Shown one piece after another: positions 16,922 to 24,860 of a DNA stretch of 64,000 nucleotides. Both the position numbers and the translations under genes were made by a program. Every line of letters starts with the position of its first letter. Positions within the stretch are counted from its first letter, which is position 1. The notes below the pieces were generated by a model. That model saw only the letters and a list, made by a program, of their open reading frames with translations, had not been told where the DNA came from and did not search any database. The DNA comes from Albidovulum denitrificans (lineage in GTDB: Bacteria; Pseudomonadota; Alphaproteobacteria; Rhodobacterales; Rhodobacteraceae), in the NCBI RefSeq assembly GCF_002973535.1, contig NZ_PVEP01000005.1:124001-188000 (forward strand). The letters run 5' to 3'.

Positions 16922-17907
16922 TCTCCGGTCCTCCACGATAGGTCGGCATGGTCGGCGAAACACTCGGCCCGACCCGCCATCAGAAGCAGCGTCAGAAGCA
17001 GCCGCGCCTTGAGAGCGTCGAGATCGCCCGCGGGCAGAAGGCCGCGCCCGATCAGGTCGATCTCGGCCCCGGTCTGGCCGTAGGTGCGGTTCAGGACCCG
17101 GCCACCGCGGGTTCGGCTGGTGAAGACGACGGGGATGTCCCCCGCGGCGCCTTCAAGCGCATCGGCCCAGGCGGCGCTGGCATGGCCACCGCCCGAAAGC
17201 TCGGCCACGATGCCCTCCGCGCCAGAGGCAACGGCGGCAGTAACAAGGTGTGGCGGCTCCCCCAGTCCCGGTTTCAGGATCGGCACATGGGGAACCTCCG
17301 CGCCCTTCGGGACAAAGATCGGTGTCCGGCGCGGGCGGCGGAAGCGCAGCGCGGGGCGCCCCTCGGCCATCCAGCCCAAAGGCGCGGGCGACCAGAAGGC
17401 GCCGACAGAACTCGTGTCGCGCTTCTGCACCCAGTCGGCGGCGTGGATGTCGTCGTCAAAGACCACCAGCGCCCCCTGATCGCGGCAGGCGGGATCGGCG
17501 GCGCAGGCGATGGCGGCGTAGACATTGGCGGGACCGTCGGGGCCGGGGAGCGAGGGGTTGCGCATCGCCCCGGTCACGATGACCGGCGAAGACCCGGTGT
17601 GCAGAAGGTCCAGCAGATAGGCCGTTTCCTCGATCGTGTCGGTGCCTTGGGTAATGACGAAGCCCGCCGCACCTTCGCCCTCCAACTGTTGGATCAGGTC
17701 CGCAAGGCGCATCAGAAGCGGCAGGTCGATCTCCACGCTCGGGACATTGACCAGTGTGCGGGCGCGGATCTCGGCAAGGTCGCGCGCGGCGGGGACGGCG
17801 GCCAGCAGATCCTCGGCCGTCAGGCCCGGCACGACACCCTTGCCGTCGGGGCGCGGCGTGCTGGCGATGGTGCCGCCCAATGCGATGACTTCGACCCGGC
17901 CCGCCAT
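16918..17907 (-). CDS. Asparaginase-family amidohydrolase
   Basis: A 329-residue L-asparaginase/glutaminase fold protein. The catalytic threonines are present: T13 in A-L-G-G-T-I-A-S and T89-D90 in T-Q-G-T-D-T-I-E-E-T-A; K160 follows in the expected place. No signal peptide, so it is cytoplasmic. It sits between the transporter ATPase (one base gap) and the hydantoinase (four-base overlap). In this setting it may hydrolyse half-amides released by the imidase-like enzyme rather than asparagine. Confidence 0.88.
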   Translation of the reverse strand: MAGRVEVIALGGTIASTPRPDGKGVVPGLTAEDLLAAVPAARDLAEIRARTLVNVPSVEIDLPLLMRLADLIQQLEGEGAAGFVITQGTDTIEETAYLLDLLHTGSSPVIVTGAMRNPSLPGPDGPANVYAAIACAADPACRDQGALVVFDDDIHAADWVQKRDTSSVGAFWSPAPLGWMAEGRPALRFRRPRRTPIFVPKGAEVPHVPILKPGLGEPPHLVTAAVASGAEGIVAELSGGGHASAAWADALEGAAGDIPVVFTSRTRGGRVLNRTYGQTGAEIDLIGRGLLPAGDLDALKARLLLTLLLMAGRAECFADHADLSWRTGE

Positions 17908-17908
17908 C

Positions 17909-19027
17909 TCAATCCTCGTAGGGTGTGCCGGTGGAGTTGTTGGCCCCGACAAGGATATGGTTGACCTTCGGCGCCCAGCTTGCATGGACCTTGTCGCCCA
18001 CGGCCTTCGGTGCGGCGTAATAGGCATCATCGTCGAGATAGACGATGAACTCTTCCCGCGTGCCGGTCTCAAGCGCGAGTTTCACGAAGGTCCCCTGGTA
18101 TTCGATGTTGACGACCGTGCCTTCGGTACAGTTGCGGCCATCGCCCTTCGTGTCGGAAATCTGGATGCGATCCCGGCGAACCGAGAAATTGGCGGTGTCG
18201 CCCGGTTTCGCGCCCTCGATCGGGGGCAGGTCATAGAGGTTGCCATCCTTGCTTTCGACGACGGTTCCCTCTGCCCCGGCCGACTGGACCGTGCCGGTCA
18301 GCACGTTCTGACCGCCCATGAAGCGCGCGACATAGGGGCTGTGGGGGCGGTTGTAGATGGTCCGGGGGCTTGCGGCCTGCTCGACGACGCCGTGATCCAT
18401 GACCACCACCTGATCGGCCAGCGCGATCGCCTCGGGCTGGGTATGGGTGACGTGGATGAAGGTGATGCCCAGCTGGTTCTGAAGCCGCTTCAGTTCCACC
18501 CGCATCCTCAGGCGCAGGAATTCGTCCAGCGCCGAAAGCGGTTCGTCCAGAAGCAGCACCTTGGGGTTGGTGATCAGCGCGCGGGCCAGCGCGACGCGCT
18601 GCTGCTGGCCGCCCGAAAGCTCGGACGGGACCCGGTCGGCGAGGTGAAGAAGCTGCACCCGGTCCAGCATCTCGCGCGCCTTGTCGCGCCGCTCGGAGGC
18701 AGCCACGCCGTTGACCCGCAGGCTGAAGGCGACGTTGTCGGTCAGCGACAGATGCGGGAACAGCGCGTAGTTCTGGAACATCAGCGCGGTGCCACGGCTG
18801 CCGGTCCTGACCGTGGTCATATCCTCACCCCCGATGGAGATGGTGCCGGATGTCGGCGTCTCATGCCCCGCGATCATGCGCAAAAGCGTGGTCTTGCCGC
18901 AGCCCGAGGGGCCGATCATGCAGCAATAGGCCCCGCCGTCGATGGTCAGGTCGACGTCGTTGACCGCGCGGACCGCGCCGTAAAGCTTGGTGACGCTGCG
19001 AATGTCGATACGGCTCTGCTCGGTCAT
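17909..19027 (-). CDS. ABC transporter ATP-binding protein (PotA-like)
   Basis: A 372-residue ATPase with Walker A G-P-S-G-C-G-K-T-T near 38-46, the L-S-G-G-Q-Q-Q-R signature, Walker B V-L-L-L-D-E-P and a C-terminal TOBE domain from about 280. It resembles spermidine/putrescine and iron(III) importers, the group used for many small amine or amide substrates. It overlaps the permease start by four bases and leads directly into the amidase genes, so transport and degradation are coupled. Confidence 0.93.
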   Translation of the reverse strand: MTEQSRIDIRSVTKLYGAVRAVNDVDLTIDGGAYCCMIGPSGCGKTTLLRMIAGHETPTSGTISIGGEDMTTVRTGSRGTALMFQNYALFPHLSLTDNVAFSLRVNGVAASERRDKAREMLDRVQLLHLADRVPSELSGGQQQRVALARALITNPKVLLLDEPLSALDEFLRLRMRVELKRLQNQLGITFIHVTHTQPEAIALADQVVVMDHGVVEQAASPRTIYNRPHSPYVARFMGGQNVLTGTVQSAGAEGTVVESKDGNLYDLPPIEGAKPGDTANFSVRRDRIQISDTKGDGRNCTEGTVVNIEYQGTFVKLALETGTREEFIVYLDDDAYYAAPKAVGDKVHASWAPKVNHILVGANNSTGTPYED

Positions 19028-19866
19028 GCGGACTTTCCTTTGGCGCGGGCTCGTCTCTTCTGGACGATGGCGATGGTGATGAACGCGGTCGCGATGACCA
19101 GGAAGCTGACGGCGGAGGTGACGGTCCCGATGGCGTAAAGCGCGGGCGTGGTGACATTCGTCGTCATGTTGGAGATCTCGATCGGCAGCGTGTTCTTCGC
19201 GCCGACCGTCAGCAGGGACCGGGGCATCTCGTCATAGCTAAGCGTGAAGCCGAAGAGCGCGACCGCGATCAGGCCGGGGAAAAGGATCGGCACGGTGACA
19301 TAGGACAGCACCTGCCGGGGCGAGGCACCGGCATCGCGCGCCGCCTCTTCCCACGATCCGTCGAAACGGTTCAGGACGGCAAACATGATGAGAAGGCCAA
19401 AGGGCAGGGTCCAGCTCAGATGCGCGCCAAGGCCCGAAAGCCACCAGGCCAGCCGCAGGCCAAGAAGCTGGAACAACTGGCTGATCCCGAGACCAAGAAG
19501 GATGCCCGGCACCACAAGGCTGACGATGGAGAGGTAAAAGATCGGCCCCGCGCCCCAGAACCGGCGCCGGAAGGCCAGCCCCGCGAAGAGGCACACCACC
19601 GCCGTGATGGCCAGAGACAGCCCGCCAAGGACCAGCGACCGGCGGAAGGCGCCGCCAAGGTCGCCGTAGCGGCTTGAGGTCCAGAGGTCGTGGAACCAAT
19701 GGGTCGAGACCCCGCGCATCGGAAAGGTCAGGCCACCGGTCGGGCCCTGAAAGCTGAGGATGAAGATCATCAGCATCGGGCCGTAGAGGAAGATCACGAA
19801 AAGCGCGAAGAAGGTCGCGAGAAGGTAGAAGGCGGCGCCGCGGCGGTTTGTGGTGCTTTGCGACAT
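19024..19866 (-). CDS. ABC transporter permease (PotC-like)
   Basis: A 280-residue inner-membrane protein with six predicted helices and the E-A-A-x-D-A-G-A-S EAA loop that docks to the ATPase, located near residues 178-190. It pairs with the PotB-like permease encoded just upstream (three bases apart) and the PotA-like ATPase overlapping downstream. Confidence 0.92.
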   Translation of the reverse strand: MSQSTTNRRGAAFYLLATFFALFVIFLYGPMLMIFILSFQGPTGGLTFPMRGVSTHWFHDLWTSSRYGDLGGAFRRSLVLGGLSLAITAVVCLFAGLAFRRRFWGAGPIFYLSIVSLVVPGILLGLGISQLFQLLGLRLAWWLSGLGAHLSWTLPFGLLIMFAVLNRFDGSWEEAARDAGASPRQVLSYVTVPILFPGLIAVALFGFTLSYDEMPRSLLTVGAKNTLPIEISNMTTNVTTPALYAIGTVTSAVSFLVIATAFITIAIVQKRRARAKGKSA

Positions 19867-19869
19867 GAC

Positions 19870-20745
19870 CTACCTCGCCAGTTCCGAGCGGATGTCGACC
19901 ACCCTGAGGATCGCCGTCACCATCAGCAGGACGACGATGATGAGAAGGACCGCCATCGCCGAGGCGACGGGGTAGTAAAGCTGGTCGATGTTGTTCTTCA
20001 TCGCCGAGACGACGGATGCGCTTTGCCCGCCGCTCATCACCCGGACGACGAAGAAATCGCCCATCACCAGCGTCACGACGAAGATCGACCCCAGCGCGAT
20101 CCCGGTCTTGGACAGCGGCACGATGACGCCCCAGAGGATCTGCCATCCGCTTGCGCCCGCGTCCCGCGCGGCCTCGATCAGGTTCGGGTTGATCTTGGCC
20201 ATGCTGTTGAAGATCGGCACGATCATGAAAAGCGTGAAGAGGTGGATATAGGTCAGCACCACCGCGAAATCCGAATAAAGCAGGATGTCGAGCGGCTGGT
20301 CGATGATGCCCGCCTGCATCAGGAGGCTGTTGAAAAGCCCCTCACGCCCCAGAAAGGGAATCCAGCTGACCATGCGGATCACGTTCGATGTCCAGAACGG
20401 GATCGTGCAAAGCAGGAACAGCGCGATCTGCACGCGCAGGTCGCGGACATGGAAGACGAGGAAATAGGAGCAGGTGAACCCGACTACCGTCGTCGCGATC
20501 AGGGTCATCAGCGCGTATTTCAGCGTAGAAAGAAACAGGCTGAGCGTGACGGGGGAGCTTAGGACCTCCTTGTAGTTGGCCCAGGTAAAGGCCGGATAGA
20601 CGGCGATCCCGTCGAATTCCCAGAAGCTCAGAAGCACGACCGTCAGAAGGGGGATGCCCACCATCGTGATCATGAGGAAGGCCAGCGGCGCGACCTGGAG
20701 ATAGGGCGCGAGCGATCCGCCGGATGGAGACGACCTCCCGGACAT
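19870..20745 (-). CDS. ABC transporter permease (PotB-like)
   Basis: A 291-residue permease with six helices and the EAA loop E-A-A-R-D-A-G-A-S near 192-200. It is the first membrane gene after the binding protein, separated by 82 bases that hold a strong hairpin. Together with the PotC-like protein it forms the channel of the importer. Confidence 0.92.
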   Translation of the reverse strand: MSGRSSPSGGSLAPYLQVAPLAFLMITMVGIPLLTVVLLSFWEFDGIAVYPAFTWANYKEVLSSPVTLSLFLSTLKYALMTLIATTVVGFTCSYFLVFHVRDLRVQIALFLLCTIPFWTSNVIRMVSWIPFLGREGLFNSLLMQAGIIDQPLDILLYSDFAVVLTYIHLFTLFMIVPIFNSMAKINPNLIEAARDAGASGWQILWGVIVPLSKTGIALGSIFVVTLVMGDFFVVRVMSGGQSASVVSAMKNNIDQLYYPVASAMAVLLIIVVLLMVTAILRVVDIRSELAR

Positions 20746-20789
20746 TAGGCACCTCTTTCAGGGCTGAAACGTGGTCTTTGCGGGTGGAT

Positions 20790-20818
20790 GGCCCGGCGCG
20801 ATCCTTCCGCGCCGGGCC
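20790..20818 (-). terminator. Strong hairpin between binding-protein and permease genes
   Basis: GGCCCGGCGCG (20790-20800) and CGCGCCGGGCC (20808-20818) form a perfect 11-base stem with a 7-base loop ten bases after the binding-protein stop. Without a T-run it probably slows transcription or protects the upstream mRNA, giving an excess of binding protein. Confidence 0.6.
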
Positions 20819-20827
20819 GGGTCCTTA

Positions 20828-22132
20828 TCAGGAGGCGATGAACTCGTTCCAGCGCTGGATCATGTAGCGATCTTCATCCATCACCGCGTTCCAGCAGGCG
20901 ATGTTGCCCATGCGCTGTTCAAAGCTGCCGCCGTCGCGGCTGGCACCGGCCTTGTCCATGATGTTGCCGTAGGGGTCCATGATGTCCTCGGTCGCGGGCT
21001 TGCCTTCATACCAGTAGCCGCGCTCATTCTCGCTGAGATCGGCCATGGCGGTCGTGGGGACAGAGGAGTAATAGCCCTGCCGCGCGATGAAGGCGCCCTG
21101 CCAGCCGGTCAGGTACCAGTTGAGGTATTCGTAGGCGGCCTCAAGCTTGATGCCTTCGAGATGGCGCATCAGGCCCATGCCAAGACCCCAGCCGCGATAG
21201 CCCTGCGACAGGCCCTGATAGACGCAGTTGATGCCGCGCGATTTCACGGCGGTCACGGCGGGCGACCACATCGACTGGATCACCACCTCACCGGCGGCCA
21301 TCAGGTTGACGCTTTCGTCGAAGGTGGACCAGAAGGCGCGGAACTGGCCGTCCTTCTTCAGCGCGATGAGGGCGTCGATCGTCTTGTCGATCTCTTCCTT
21401 CGTCATGTTGCCCTTGTCGCCATAGGTCAGGTCGCCGCGCGCCTCAAGCGCCATGGCGGCGTCCATGATGCCGATGGAGGGGATGTTGACCAGCGCCGTC
21501 TTGCCCTTGAATTCCGGGTTGAACAGCTCTGCCCAGCTGGTGATCTCGCGCCCCGTCAGGTCGGGGCGGATGCCCAGCGTGTCGGCGTTGTAGATCGTCG
21601 GCATGACCGTGGCGAGGTCGGTGGCCCCGGTCGCGAAGGCCGTCGACTCCGCGCTGTCGGTATACAGCACCTCGAAGGGCAGGGTTCCCTGACGGCTCAG
21701 GTCGGCGCCGTCGAAATTCTTGCCGTCGCGCATCAGCGGCGTCATCTCGCCCCAAAGCTTGATCTTGCTGATGTCCACCGGCTGAAGGTTGCCCGCGCGA
21801 TAGACCTTCTGAAGGCCCCAGAACTCGAAATCCGCGATGTCCACGGTTTCGGGCTGGTTCACCACCTTGGCCATCAGTTGCGTCGTCTCGGCGGTCTGCG
21901 GGACGATCTTGAAGCCAAGATCGGCACTGGCCTTTTCGCAGATGTCGGCGATCACCGAATAGGACGGGCCGACCTGGGTCAGCGTCACGTCCTTGATGTT
22001 CTGCGCCCAGATCATCGGCGCCCCGAGGATGCCGGACCCGACGCCCGCGCCCGCCACGGCGGCGGAGCCCTGCAAGAGTTGCCGACGTGTCACACCGGCG
22101 CGTGTCTTGGTCGGAGAAGTTGGTCGTGTCAT
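20828..22132 (-). CDS. Extracellular solute-binding protein with Tat signal
   Basis: A 434-residue periplasmic binding protein of the PotD/family-1-like type. The N-terminus carries a twin-arginine signal (T-R-R-Q-L-L-Q near residues 15-21, then a hydrophobic A/G-rich core), so it is exported folded. ATG at 22132 has GGGAGA upstream; the frame is open further to 22180. It feeds the PotBCA-like transporter. A clear paralogue without any signal peptide is encoded across the divergent intergenic region at 23423-24601; the last 120 residues align well, including the A-R-Q-G-Y-Y and W-Y-x-G-K-P-A-x-E-D segments. Confidence 0.92.
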   Translation of the reverse strand: MTRPTSPTKTRAGVTRRQLLQGSAAVAGAGVGSGILGAPMIWAQNIKDVTLTQVGPSYSVIADICEKASADLGFKIVPQTAETTQLMAKVVNQPETVDIADFEFWGLQKVYRAGNLQPVDISKIKLWGEMTPLMRDGKNFDGADLSRQGTLPFEVLYTDSAESTAFATGATDLATVMPTIYNADTLGIRPDLTGREITSWAELFNPEFKGKTALVNIPSIGIMDAAMALEARGDLTYGDKGNMTKEEIDKTIDALIALKKDGQFRAFWSTFDESVNLMAAGEVVIQSMWSPAVTAVKSRGINCVYQGLSQGYRGWGLGMGLMRHLEGIKLEAAYEYLNWYLTGWQGAFIARQGYYSSVPTTAMADLSENERGYWYEGKPATEDIMDPYGNIMDKAGASRDGGSFEQRMGNIACWNAVMDEDRYMIQRWNEFIAS

Positions 22133-22211
22133 TTCCGTCTCCCTGTTGATCGTCGCAAACGTAGCTGTTGGTGCCGTCACGCCTTCTTTTCGGGGCGTTT
22201 TCGGATGGAGT

Positions 22212-22247
22212 CTTCGACTCGAAGCCTAAGTCAAAGTGTTCTTCGAA
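22212..22247. promoter_or_regulatory. Possible operator in the divergent SBP/regulator region
   Basis: CTTCGA and TCGAAG (22212-22217 and 22219-22224) form a 6-base dyad around one base, and a second CTTCGAA core lies at 22241-22247. The 182-base region is AT-rich compared with the genes around it and separates the transporter operon from the double-winged-helix regulator. These dyads are the best visible candidates for its binding sites. Confidence 0.35.
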
Positions 22248-22314
22248 TGCAATAAGCAATTCTGACTTGTTGAAAGGCCTGAATGGTGAAAAAAATAGCG
22301 ATTAGAGAAGTATC

Positions 22315-23412
22315 ATGTGGCCCATTGTATTCGATGGACAATTTCTGATGGCAGAATCGCGTCTCTCCGCCGACAGCCGCAACGGGGCGGCCGACCACCC
22401 GGCCGCGCCGCGCGATGCGGATATGCCGGGCGCCGGCGAAGGGGCCGGGGCTGCCTTTCTTTATGATTCCGTGCGCAACCTTCTTGAGCAGAAGATCGCG
22501 GTGGGGGAGGTGCCGCCCGGCGCGCTTCTGAAAGAGGCCGCCGTCGCCACCCATCTGGGCGTCAGCCGCGCGCCGGTGCGCCGGGCGATGGCGATGCTGG
22601 CGGAACAGGGGCTGATCCGGCCTGCCGACGGGCAGGGCTATATCGTCGGCGCGGCGCGGGCGCGTCGCCTCAGCCCGCGTGAGTTGCACGACATCCTCGC
22701 GCCCTCGACCGAGGACATGAACCGCAGCGCGACGTGGGAGAGGATCTTTGCCCGCGTCTCGGATGAGATCACGGCGCTGCTGCCCTTCGGCACCTACCGT
22801 ATCCAGGAGGCGGAGCTGGGCGATTACCACGACGTCAGCCGCACCGTCGCGCGCGAGGTGCTGTGGCGGCTGATGGATGTGCGGCTGATCGAGAAGGACC
22901 GCAAGTCGCACTGGATCGTCGGCCAGATGACCGCCCGCGACGTGCGCGATTCCTTCGAGATGCGCCGACTGTTGGAGCCGCAGGCGCTGGCCAATGTCGC
23001 GCCGTCGCTGGACCTTGCCTGGCTTGAGGGGCTGGCCGGGCGGATCGACGCGGCCATCGCCTCCTTTCCCGCTTGCGGCGCGGGTGAGATTGATGCCATC
23101 GAACATGACATGTTCGAGGCGATGTATCAGGGGGTGCGGAATGCGCGGATGCTTGGCTCGATCCGGCGTAACCAGATCGCGCTGAACGTGCCGCGCCTTT
23201 TCCGGCAGCATTTCCCGATCCGCGACGACCTTCCGGCGCTGACGCTTTACAGCCAGATCGTCCGGCTTCTCTCCACCGGCTCGATCAACGCGGCGCAGGT
23301 GCTGTTGCGGACCCATCTGGAGCGCGCCGAACCCCTCGTCCTGGCGCGGCTGAGGGTGCTGGCGATGCTGCCCGCGCCCGCGACCGTACCTTATATCGTC
23401 GCCGTTCACTGA
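22315..23412 (+). CDS. GntR-type regulator with two winged-helix domains and an FCD-like domain
   Basis: A 365-residue regulator. A standard GntR winged helix spans about 48-112 (G-V-S-R-A-P-V-R-R-A recognition helix). A second winged-helix-like segment spans about 141-203 (V-S-R-T-V-A-R-E-V-L-W-R-L then a wing ending H-W-I-V-G). The C-terminus (about 210-340) resembles the FCD helical ligand domain, with E263-H264-D265 and H334 as possible metal or ligand residues. Ordinary FadR-type proteins have one winged helix and about 230 residues. It is divergent from the transporter operon and ten bases upstream of the cytosolic binding-protein homologue. Confidence 0.85.
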   Translation: MWPIVFDGQFLMAESRLSADSRNGAADHPAAPRDADMPGAGEGAGAAFLYDSVRNLLEQKIAVGEVPPGALLKEAAVATHLGVSRAPVRRAMAMLAEQGLIRPADGQGYIVGAARARRLSPRELHDILAPSTEDMNRSATWERIFARVSDEITALLPFGTYRIQEAELGDYHDVSRTVAREVLWRLMDVRLIEKDRKSHWIVGQMTARDVRDSFEMRRLLEPQALANVAPSLDLAWLEGLAGRIDAAIASFPACGAGEIDAIEHDMFEAMYQGVRNARMLGSIRRNQIALNVPRLFRQHFPIRDDLPALTLYSQIVRLLSTGSINAAQVLLRTHLERAEPLVLARLRVLAMLPAPATVPYIVAVH

Positions 23413-23422
23413 AAGGCCGCGC

Positions 23423-24601
23423 ATGACAGAGCTTACGCTTCGCGTGATCGGAACCAGCGCCACGCTGACCGAGGACCTGCGCCGCCGCGCCGCCGCCGAT
23501 CTGCCCTTCAGGATCGCTTTCGAGGTGCTGGACGGTGTGGCCTGCCTGCGCCGGGGTGTCATGAACCCCGAAAGCTATGACGTCTACGATCAATGGTTCT
23601 ATTCGCTCGACGTGCTGTGGACCGCCGGGTCGATCCAGCCCATCGACACGGCCCGCATCGACCGTTGGACCCAGGTCCGTGTCGCCGGGCAGCTTCCCGG
23701 TGTCACCGCCGGGCGCAGCCATGGCGCGGAGCCTGCCGCGCAGATGTTCGTCCAGCCTGACGGCACCCTTGGCCCAAAGCCGGTCTTCGGCAGCGCGCCG
23801 CAGGTCGGGATGCTGCCGACCAGCTACAACGTCGACGGCTTTGCCTACGGGCGGGAATTGCTGTCCGACACCGCGCCGGGTGAGGTCGAAAGCTGGGCCT
23901 GGCTTCTGGACGACCGCTGGCACGGGCGCTGCACGCTCGGCCTCGACCCGGCGGGGACGGCGGTGGAACTTGCGCTGGCGGCCCGTGCGGCCGGACTGGT
24001 CGATCTGAACGATCCCGGCGACCTGACGATCGAGGAGATTGACGCGCTGTTCGACATCCTCATGTCGCGCAAGCGGCGCGGCCATTTCACCCGGTTCTGG
24101 GGGACGAGCGAGGATTCCGTCGGCCTGATGGCGGCGCCGAACTGTGTGATCGGCTCGCTCTGGTCGCCCGCGTTCTACACGCTGCGGGGCATGGGCAAGG
24201 ACGTGATCTATGCCGCGCCGAAAGAAGGCTATCGCGGCTGGCACAGCGGACTATGCCTGTCGGCGCGCGCCGATGATGAGGTGCGCGATGCGGCCTATGC
24301 CTACATGAACTGGTGGCTTGGCGGCGAACCCGGCGCGATCATGGCGCGGCAGGGCTATTACATCTCGGTCGTGGAGCCGTTGAAGGACACGCTGAGCGAG
24401 GCGGAGTGGCAGTATTGGTATGACGGCAAACCGGCCAGCGAGGACCTTCTGGGCGCCTCCGGCACCGTGGCCGTCCGGCGCGGGGAATGCCGCGAGGGCG
24501 GGACCTATCAGGACCGCGTGTCCAAGGTCGCGGTCTGGAGTACCATCATGCCGGAACACAACTACCTGTCCCGGCGCTGGCGCGAATTGCTTGAGATGTG
24601 A
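23423..24601 (+). CDS. Solute-binding-protein homologue without signal peptide
   Basis: A 392-residue homologue of the periplasmic binding protein at 20828-22132, colinear over its whole length. It starts M-T-E-L-T-L-R-V-I-G, which aligns with the mature region of the exported protein, so the signal peptide is absent and the protein should stay in the cytoplasm. The reading frame is intact, and the ATG sits ten bases after the regulator stop, arguing against decay. It may bind the imported compound inside the cell, as a sensor for the regulator or as a carrier for the hydrolases. This is inference. Confidence 0.85.
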   Translation: MTELTLRVIGTSATLTEDLRRRAAADLPFRIAFEVLDGVACLRRGVMNPESYDVYDQWFYSLDVLWTAGSIQPIDTARIDRWTQVRVAGQLPGVTAGRSHGAEPAAQMFVQPDGTLGPKPVFGSAPQVGMLPTSYNVDGFAYGRELLSDTAPGEVESWAWLLDDRWHGRCTLGLDPAGTAVELALAARAAGLVDLNDPGDLTIEEIDALFDILMSRKRRGHFTRFWGTSEDSVGLMAAPNCVIGSLWSPAFYTLRGMGKDVIYAAPKEGYRGWHSGLCLSARADDEVRDAAYAYMNWWLGGEPGAIMARQGYYISVVEPLKDTLSEAEWQYWYDGKPASEDLLGASGTVAVRRGECREGGTYQDRVSKVAVWSTIMPEHNYLSRRWRELLEM

Positions 24602-24612
24602 GGGGCGCGGGG

Positions 24613-24849
24613 TCAGGCCGTCAGCCAGGTTTCCAGCTTCGCGGCATCGGGCAGGCCACCGGCATGGACCAGCTTGCCATCGACGGAAATGCCGGGCGTC
24701 GACATGACCCCCGCCATGGCTATGGCGCGCGGATCGGTGACCTTTTCCACGTCGATGGCGATCCCCAGTTTCGCCGCGGCGTCGCGGACCATCGCCTCGG
24801 TCGTGTCGCAGCGTTTGCAGCCGGGGCCGTAGACCTTGACCGTTTTCAT
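24613..24849 (-). CDS. Thioredoxin-fold small redox protein
   Basis: A 78-residue glutaredoxin/thioredoxin-like protein with C11-x-x-C14 in G-P-G-C-K-R-C and the cis-proline segment S-T-P-G near residue 51. This short type is often encoded beside ArsP/DUF318 permeases, as here (11 bases downstream of arsP). It may reduce the permease or its metalloid substrate. The ATG at 24849 has AAAGGACGT upstream. Confidence 0.88.
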   Translation of the reverse strand: MKTVKVYGPGCKRCDTTEAMVRDAAAKLGIAIDVEKVTDPRAIAMAGVMSTPGISVDGKLVHAGGLPDAAKLETWLTA

Positions 24850-24860
24850 GTGACGTCCTT

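Noticed and set aside
15581-17083. 500-codon plus-strand open frame opposite the hydantoinase
   Set aside because: No motif; the minus-strand frame has the complete metal-ligand set of a hydantoinase.
23423-24601. Cytosolic binding-protein homologue as a pseudogene
   Set aside because: The frame is uninterrupted over 392 codons, the C-terminal family motifs are kept and the start is closely coupled to the regulator, so it looks maintained.
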